A DNA stretch of 64,000 nucleotides from Azophilus sp026709365 (GTDB lineage: Bacteria > Pseudomonadota > Gammaproteobacteria > Pseudomonadales > Azotimanducaceae): positions 2,232,001 to 2,296,000 of the forward strand of contig OZ241345.1 of assembly GCA_965200175.1 (NCBI GenBank), written 5' to 3'. The notes below the pieces were generated by a model. It was not told where the DNA came from, ran no database searches, and saw nothing but the letters and a program-made list of their open reading frames with translations. The translations under genes were made by a program, and so were the position numbers. This document shows, one piece after another, positions 53,267-62,400 of this stretch (position 1 is its first letter; each line of letters starts with the position of its first letter).

Positions 53267-53416
53267 TTCGGTCGAGGGGGGACGGAAACTCGCTCGCGGG
53301 TCGCCGCCCGAACCGGACGGACCGCCGGGGCGGGCTGGTTTCGGGCGTGCCCGGCGGTCCTGGAGCGTCGTGTTGGGGAAACGTCCTGCCCTGCTTCAAT
53401 CGAGGGCGGGGACGGA

Positions 53417-56400
53417 TCAGTCGATGACGACCTCGGGGGTTGGCGGGCTCCAGGGGCCGGCTTGGCCGTCGGCGTCCACCGAGCGCACCCGCAGCGCGTA
53501 GGCCCCCGGCGCCAGGCCCGACCAGCGGAACGACGTGCGCGTGGTGCGCGACAGCGAGCGGCCCTCGACCGGGGCGCCGTCCAGCAGCAGCTCGACCGCG
53601 TAGCGCGCGCCGGCCACCGCGTCCCATTCGCCGCGCACCCGGCGGCCGCCCGCGTCCTCGGCCGCCACCGACGCCGGCGGCGGCAGCAGCGACGGCAGGG
53701 GCGGCACGCCGCGCGCGGCGTCCGCGCCCGACCAGTTCGCCAGCCGTCCCATCACGCTCGACATCAGGCCCATCACCGAAAGCTCCCCCTCCGACGCCAC
53801 CCGCAGCCGCCACTTGCCCCGCCCGTCGCCCAAAGCGCCGGAGGCTATCGCGGCCGCCTCCCCGGACTCCAGCGCCGCAGCGGTCAGCTCGACCGCCGAG
53901 CCCGCCGGGACACGCACCTCCACCGGGCCGCCCCGGACCCCGCCGTCGTCCGCCCCCGTCACCGACACCGAAGCCTCGCGCGAGCCCCTGTTCACCAGCC
54001 GCAGCACGCTCACCTGCCGGGTGTTGCTGCCCGGGTTGAACGTCGCCACCCGGTGGACGCCGTCCCTCGACGGGGCCACCGCCTGCACCGCCGTCAGGAA
54101 CCCGTCCGCGTGGCGCACGTAGGCGCCCGCCTCGAACTCGATGCCCGCGCCCGAAAGCTCCAGCCGCCAGGCCCCGGTCCCCGACCCCGTGCTGCCGGCC
54201 AGGCCCTTGCGGGGATTGCCCAGCTCCAGGTCGTCGGAGTTGAACTGCGCCGCCCCGCCAGCCCCAAGGCGCAGCGCCAGGGGCTCGTAACGGGCGTCGC
54301 CGTCGTCGAAGGCCCGGATCGCCACCGTCCCGGCGCGCCCCGAGAGGTTCGCCACCCGCACGAACCCCTGCCGCCCGTGGGGGTCCGAGGCCGGCGGCAG
54401 GAAGGCCACGTGCCGGACCCCGCGCCCGTCCTCCGGCAGCGTCCCCGACAGGTTGGTCAGGTGCCCGCCCGGGCTCGACAGCAGCCCCATCGCCACCAGC
54501 GGCGCATCCGAGGCGACGGTCAGCCGCCACTTGCCCGTCCCGTCCCCCAGCCCCGCCTGCGGCGCCCCGCAGGCCAAGCCACGCCCGGACTCCAGCGCCG
54601 CCGCGTCAACCTCGCAGGCGGAGCCGGCCGGCAGCGTCAGGACCACCGGCGAGCCCGGGGAGGCCCCGGCGTCGTCCGTGCCCGTCACCGTCGCCCGCGC
54701 CTCGGCGTCCGTCGGGTTGACCAGCCGCAGGCGGCTCACCTGGTTGAAGTTGCTCGCCGGGTTGAAGGTCAGCAGCCGCAGCGCGCCGTCCGCGCCCCTC
54801 GGCGCCGTCGCCCGCATCGCCGTCACGAACCCGTCCGCCGTGCGCAGCAGGCCCAGCGCCTCCACGTCCAGCGCGTCGCTACCGAACGTCAGCCGCCAGG
54901 CGCCCTCGCCCGGCCCCGTGCCCTCGGGCAGCCCCTTGGCCGCGTTGCCCTCCTCAAGGTCCGCCGAGTTGAAGTGCGTGGCCGCGTGGGCCTCCATCCG
55001 CAGCGTCAACGGCTCGTAATGCCGCCCGGCGTCGTCGGTGGCGGTCACCGTGGCCTCGCCGGCCCGGCCGGAGTGGTTGACCACCCGCACGAACCCCTGC
55101 CGGAAGGGGTCGGAGGCCGGCGGCATCAACCAGGCCGCCTCCGGGGCGCCCACCGTGACCTCGAACCGCTGGCTGATCGAGCGGCCGGCCCCGTCGGTGG
55201 CGGTGACGGTGATCTCCGCCGCGCCGGGCAGCAGGCCGCGCACGGCCAGCGTCCCGTCCTCCACCGACGCGGAGGCCACCGTCGGGTCCGAGGATGTGGC
55301 CGTGAACGCCAGGCGGCTCCCGCCCGGGCTGCGGAAGGCCTCCGACAGGTCCAGCGACAGCGCCCCGCCCGAGGGCAGCGCCCGGTCCCCCAGCTCGGCC
55401 GCCGCCTCCGGCTGCTGGCCCCCACCTCCCCCGCCGGAACCGCCGCCGCCGGAACCACCGCCGCCGCCGCCCGGCTGCGGATTCACGGGGCGCGGGTCGT
55501 TGTCCCTGACCGTCACCGAGACGGCGGCGCGGGAGCCGTGGGGCGAGTAGCCGCTGCCGGGCAGCACCGTCACCCGAACCGCGCCGTCGGCCTCGTGCGC
55601 GGCGTCGTCCACCGTGCGCACCGTCAGCGCCGCCGTGCCGCCCGCGCCCACCGGCACCGTCCGCCTGCCGAGGTCGCGGCGGTCCGCGAAGCGGCCGGTC
55701 TGGGCGACCCTGACCTGCACCCTGACGTCGGCGGACGGCGCCGGCCTGGCGGTCAGCTTGAAGCGCACCGCATCGCCCTCGACGTAAACCCTGGCGGGCG
55801 ACGACACGCTCACCGCCGGCGCGCTCGGCGCGTCGGTGATGCGGAAGTCCGCGAGGCGGTCGATGCCGGACGCGCCGCCGCCGAGGTTGGTGCCGGAGCT
55901 GGCGTTCAGCGCGCCCAGGTCGATGGCCACCGTCTCGCCGCCGGTCTCGGCGTTGCCGTCGGCGGTGGCGCTCAGGGTCAGCGTCACGCCGGCGGCGGAC
56001 GGGCCGGTGAAGGTGACGCGGGGGTTGCTGCCCTGGGCGACGTTGTTCAGGTCCTGGCAGGCCACGCCGGTGGCGCTGGCGCAGGCGGTGGCGTAGTCGG
56101 CGCCGCGCGTGGCCGTGCCGGCGAAGGCGAGCGGCACGGGCAGGGCCTCGCCGTCCACCAGTCCGCGGCCCAAGGTCACGGTGAAGGTCTTCGTGTCCCC
56201 CTCGGCGACGTTGCCCGCCGCGCCCGCCAGGGTCACGGCGGTGGCGTCGTTGTCGGCGATGGTGATCTCCACTTCCCTGGTGGCGCCGAGCACCGTGCCG
56301 GACGGCGGCGTGTGCAGCTCGACCACCACCGTCTCCGGCGGCTCGTCCATGTTGTCGTCGGTCACCGCGAAGGTGGCGGTGCCGGTGCTGGCGTTGTTGG

Positions 56401-59400
56401 CGATGCCGATGTTGGCGGCCAGCGCCGTGTAGTCGTTCCCCTGCGCGGTGGTGCCCTGCGCCTTGACCCGGATGGGGAAGTTCAGGGTGGCGCCGGAGTT
56501 GTTGGCCGCGCTGCGCGTCGCGGTCAGCGTCAGGGCCGTGCCGCCCTCCGTGATGCCGGCGGCGGAGGCCGACAGGGTCACGTTGGGCGAGTCGTCGTCG
56601 GTGACGGTGACGGCCACGTCGCCGGTGACCGAGCCGTAGCCGCCGCCGGTCGCGCCGTGCGACAGCGTGGCGGTGTCGTTCGTCATGTCAACGTCCTGCC
56701 CCGCCGAGACGGTCACCGTCTGCGCGGCGTTCCAGGTGGTCGTGGTGAAGCTCAGGGTGCTCTGGCTGCCGGCCATCACGGAGTTGGTGTCGAACGTCAC
56801 GTCGGCGTTGTCGCTGGCCACCGCCACCGTGACGCTGCCCGTGGGCAGGGTGGCCAGCCGCACCGTGTAGCTGCCGGTGCTCCCCTCGCCCACCGTCAGG
56901 GACGTGGCGCTGAACGCCAGCGCCGCGGTGTCGTTGTCCGTGATGGTGAGGGTGTGGGCGTTGGCGCTGCCCACGGCGTAGCCCGTGCCGCTGCTCAAGG
57001 TCAGGATCACCGTCTCGGCGGACTCGTCCGCGTCGTCGTCCGTGACGGCCACCGGGATGTTCACGCTGCCGGTGTTGGACGCCACCGTCACCGTGCCTGA
57101 GCCGGTGATGGAGAAGTCACTGCTCCCCGCAGTGCCGCTCACCGTGTAGTTGACCGTGATGTTGGCGGCGGGGGCCGGGCTGATGCTCAGCGCCACGTTG
57201 CGCGTGCCCCCGTCCTCCGCCACGGTGCCGCTGCCCGCCGCGAAGCTCACCACCGGGGTGGTGTCGTCATCGTCCCCGTCGTCGTCGTTCACCGTCACCG
57301 TGGCGCTGGCCGGGGCGCCCAAGGCGTACTCGCTCGGGCGCGGCCTGAGGGTCACGGTGACCGGGCCGCTCGGCTCGTCCGTGCCGTCGGCCACGGTCTG
57401 GACGGTGAAGGTGCGCGAGGCCTGGCCGCTCGAGAAGACCCAGAAGCCGTTGTCCCCCTCGTCAGTGTCCGCCAGGAAGTCCGCGCCCGGCGCGTCCGCG
57501 ATGTTGCGGTTGATGATCAGGGTGGAGGTCGGCGTTGGGACGGCCGTCACCGTGAAGCTCGCCGCACCGCCCTCGGTCACCGCCGCGCCGCCGCTGATGG
57601 TCAGTACCGGGAGCGCGCTGGGGTCGGTGATGGAGAAGGTGGCCAGGGTGGTGCTGCCGGAGGCGCCGCCGCCCAAGCCGGTGCCGGAGTTGGCGTTCAG
57701 CGCGCCCAGGTCGATGTCCACTGTCTCGTCGCCGGTCTCGTCGGTGCTGTCGGCGGTGGCGCTCAAAGTCAGTGTGACTGCGTTGGCCGATGGGCCGGTG
57801 AAGGTGACGCGGGGGTTGTTGCCTTGGGCGACGTTGTTCAGGTCCTGGCATGTCACACCGGTGGGCAGGGTGGACGGGCAGGCGGTGGTGTAGTCGGTGT
57901 TGCGCGTGGCGCCGCCGCCGAAGGTCAGCGGCACGGGGAGGACCTCGCCGTCCACCAGTCCGCGGCCCAAGGTCACGGTGAAGGTCTTCGTGTCCCCCTC
58001 GGCGACGTTGCCCGCCGCGCCCGCCAGGGTCACGGTGGTGGCGTCGTTGTCGGCGATGGTGATCTCCACCTCCCTGGTGGCGCCGAGCACCGTGCCGGAC
58101 GGCGGCGTGTGCAGCTCGACCACCACCGTCTCCGGCGGCTCGTCGGCGCTGTCGTCGGTCACGGCGAAGGTGGTGGTGCCGGTGCTCGCGTTGTTGAGGA
58201 TGCCGATGCTGGAGGCGGCCAGCGTGTAGTCGTTCCCCTGCGCGGTGGTGCCCTGCGCCTTGACCCGGATGGGGAAGTTCAGGGTGGCGCCGGAGTTGTT
58301 GGCCGCGCTGCGCGTCGCGGTCAGCGTCAGGGCGGTGCCGCCCTCCGTGATGCCGGCGGCGGAGGCCGACAGGGTCACGCTGGGCGAGTCGTCGTCGGTG
58401 ACGGTGACGGCCACGTCGCCGGTGACCGAGCCGTAGCCGCCGCCGGTCGCGCCGTGCGACAGCGTGGCGGTGTCGTTCGTCATGTCAACGTCCTGCCCCG
58501 CCGAGACGGTCACCGTCTGCGCGGTGCTCCAGGTGGTCGTGGTGAAGCTCAGGGTGCTCTGGCTGCCGGCCATCACGGAGTTGGTGTCGAACGTCACGTC
58601 GGCGTTGTCGCTGGCCACCGCCACCGTGACGCTGCCCGTGGGCAGGGTGGCCAGCCGCACCGTGTAGCTGCCGGTGCTCCCCTCGTCCACCGTCAGGGAC
58701 GTGGCGCTGAACGCCAGCGCCGGGGTGTCGTTGTCCGTGATGGTGAGGGTATGAACATTGGCGCTGCCCACGGCGTAGCCCGTGCCGCTGTTCAGGGTCA
58801 GGATCACCGTCTCGGCGGATTCGTCCGCGTCGTCGTCCGTGACGGCCACCGGGATGTTCACGCTGCCGGCGTTGGCCGCCACCGTCACCGTGCCTGAGCC
58901 GGTGATGGAGAAGTCGGTGTCTTCCGTGGCCGTGCCGCCCACCGTGTAGTTGACCGTGATGTTGGCGGCGGGGGCCGGGCTGATGCTCAGCGCCACGTTG
59001 CGCGTGCCCCCGTTCTCCGCCACGGTGCCGCTGCCCGCCGCGAAGCTCACCACCGGGGTGGTGTCGCTGAGGACGATCCGCCCGTTGCCGGTGCGGCTGC
59101 CCGTGGCGCCGCCATCCAGACTGGCGGCCGCCAGGATGGGCGGCGCGCCTGACGAGGCGGACGGGATGCCCACCGTCACGGTCTCGTCCGTGCCGTCCGC
59201 GTCCGCGGAGGCGCTCAGCAATACGTCGGCACTTGTGGCCGAGCCGCCGCCGCTGCCCGTGAACGTCACCGTGCCGCCGCTCAACGCCACCCCCGTGGGC
59301 GCGCCCGAGAGGGCCAGGGTGAAGTCCGTGCCCAGGGCGGCGCCGCTGAACGCCAGCGGGATGCCCAGGCTCTCCCCGGCGCGCAAGGCGCGGTTCAGGC

Positions 59401-62400
59401 TCAGCCGCAGCGTGGCCCGGTCCGTGCCGCTGCCTTCGGCGGCGGTGGCGTCCGGCACGCTGAGCGTCACCTCGGTGGCGTCGTTGTCGGTGATGGTGAT
59501 CTCGACTTCCCTGGTGGCGCCGAGCACCGTGCCGGACGGCGGCGCGTGCAGCTCGACCACCACCGTCTCCGGCGGCTCGTCCACGTTGTCGTCAATCACG
59601 GCGAAGGTGGCGGTGCCGGTGCTGGCGTTGTTGAGGATGCTGATGTTGGCGGCCAGCGCCGTGTAGTCGTTCCCCTGCGCGGTGGTGCCCGCCGTCTTCA
59701 CGCGGATGGGGAAGTTCAGGGTGGCGCCGGACGTGTTGGCCTCGCTGCGCGTCGCGGTCAGCGTCAGGGCGGTCCCGCCCTCCGTGATGCCGGCGGCGGA
59801 GGCCGACAGGGCCACCGAGGGCGAGTCGTCGTCGGTGACGGTGACCGCCAGGTCGCCGGCGACCGAGCCGTAGCCGCCGCCGCTGGCGCTGTGGGACAGC
59901 GTGGCGGTGTCGTTCGTCGTGTCGTCGTCCTGCGCCGCGGCGACGGTCACCGTCTGCGCGGTGCCCCAGGTGGTCGTGCTGAAGCTCAGGATGCTCTGAT
60001 TGCCAGGGCTGCCGGAATTGGTGTCGAACGTCACGTCGGCGTTGTCGCTCGCCACCGTCACCGTGACGCCGTCCGTCGGCCGGCTGGCCAGCGCCACGGT
60101 GTAGGTGCGGTCCATGCCCTCGTTCACGTTGAGCGAGGCGGGCGTGAATACCAGCGCGGCGGCGGGCGTGGCGACCGCAGTGTTCGACTCCGTGCTCTCC
60201 GCCGTGCCGTCCACCGCGCGGATCTGGAAGCTGTACTCGGTGCCGTTGGCCAAGCCTGTGACCGTGTGGATGGTGGTGGTGGCCGTGCTGCTCCCGATGT
60301 CCGTCCACTCCCCCCAGGTGAAGGTCGTGCCGGTGCCTTGGCGGACCTGGTACTTGTCGATGTCGCTGTCGGACGGGTTTGTCCAGTTCAGGAAGACCCG
60401 CGCGTTGCCCGGCGTCGCCGTCAGGCCCATCGGGGCGGCGGGGGGCTCCCACGCCGCCGTCGCCTCCTCCGCGCTCGCAGGCCCCGTGTTCAGGCCGTCC
60501 GTGGCCGCGTCCGCGCGCACCGTCACCACCACGTCGGCGCTGCCGGCGGGGGTCACCATCAAGGTGTACACCGTGGCGCTGGTCGATGCGAACGCGCCCG
60601 CCGTGCCGCCCGCCACGGTGATGTCATCGGCAGCGAAGCCGGTCACGGCCTCGCTGAAGGTGAAGGTCGCCGTGAGCGCCGCGGTGCTGTCGATGCTCGC
60701 GGGCAGGCCGCTGATCTCCAGCGTCGGCGCGGTCGCATCCCACTCCGCCGTCTCCGACTGCTGGCTCGCCGGGGCCGTGTTCGCGCCGTCGGTGGCCGCG
60801 TTCGCCGCCACCGTCACCGTCACGTCGGCGCCGTCGTTGGGCGTCACGGACAGGGTGTACTCCGTGTCCCCGTCGCCGCCCGTGAACGCGCCCTTCACGC
60901 CGCCGGACACGCTCACGTCCCCCGTCGCGAAACCCGTCACCGCCTCGGAGAAGGTGAAGGTCACCGTGCGAACCGTCCGGTCGTTGATCTTCTCCGGCAG
61001 GCCGCTGATGGCCAGCGTCGGCGCCGTCGCGTCCCACTCCGCCGTCTCGGCCTGCTGGCTCGCCGGGCCGGTGTTCGCGCCGTCCGTCGCCGCGTTCGCC
61101 GCCACCGTCACCGTCACGTCGGCGCCGTCGTTGGGCGTCACGGACAGGGTGTACTCCGTGTCCCCGTCGCCGCCCGTGAACGCGCCCTTCACGCCGCCGG
61201 ACACCGTCACGTCGCCCGTCGCGAAGCCCGTCACCGCCTCCGAGAAGGTGAAGGTCACCGTGCGCGGCGTCCGGTCGTTGATCTTCCCGGGCAGGCCGGT
61301 GATGCTCAGCGTCGGCGCGGTCGTGTCCCACTCCGCCGTCTCCGACTGCTGGCTCGCCGGGCCGGTGTTCGCGCCGTCCGTCGCCGCGTTCGCCGCCACC
61401 GTCACCACGACGTCGGCGCTGCCGGCAGGCGTCACGAGCAGGGTGTACTCGGTGTCCCCGTCGTCGCCCGCGAACGCGCCCTTCGCGCCGCCGGACACGC
61501 TCACGTCGCCCGTCGCGAAGCCCGTCACCGCCTCGGAGAAGGTGAAGGTCACCGTGCGCGCGGTTCGGTCGTTGATCTTGTCGGGCAGGCCGGTGATGTC
61601 GAGCGTCGGCGCGGTGGCGTCCCAGACCGCGGTCTCGACGACCGCCGCGGCCGGGCCGGTGTTGCTGTTGCCGTCGGTGGCCGAATCGGCCAGCACGGTC
61701 ACCTCCACGTTGGCGCCGCCGCCGGCGGGGGTGACGACCAAGGTGTACTCGGTCGTGCTGACCGGGGTGAACGCGCCCTTCGCGCCGCCGGCCACCGTGA
61801 TGTCGTTCGCGGCGAAGCCGGTCACGGGCTCGTTGAAGGTGACCGTCGCCGTGAACGGCGTGCGGTCGTTGATCTTGGCCGGAACGTTGGTGAGCGTGGC
61901 CGTCGGGGCGGCGGTGTCCACCGTGCCGACGGTGATGGCGACCGGCGCGCCGGCGGTGCTCGTGCCGCCCGTGCCGCTGGTGGAGGCGTCGGCCCGGTCG
62001 AGGTTGCTCGTCACGCTGCCGAAGCCGACCGAGAGCGTCTCGTTCGATTCGTCCGCGCCGTCCGCCACCGCCGTCAGCGTCAGGGTGGCCACCTGCTGCG
62101 TGCCCGTGTCGGACCCCGTGAACACCACGGCGGGCTGCGCGGCGCTGTATGGCGAGCCCGCGTTCAGCGTCACCCCATTGTTCAGGCTCCCGCCCGACGC
62201 CAGGATGAGCGTGTAGTCCCCAAGCGTGACGCTCGTGCCGGAGACCGTCAGCGGCGCGGTCACCGTCTCGCCGGCGATCAGGTCGCGCCCGAGCGTCACC
62301 GTCAGCGTCGCCGTGCCGCCCTCGGCCACCAAGCCCGTGCCGCCCGCGCGCGCCAGCGTCACCGAAGTGGGGTCGTTGTCGATCACGTCCACCGACAGCG

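Noticed and set aside
53462..57100. Very long plus-strand open frames opposite the giant gene (also 57824-58897, 60105-62216)
   Set aside because: They are antisense shadows caused by the high GC and repeats. Their composition is low-complexity and the minus strand has clear domains.
60738..61913. Regular direct repeats that could suggest a CRISPR array
   Set aside because: The 294-bp period, coding continuity and absence of short spacers show protein domain repeats.
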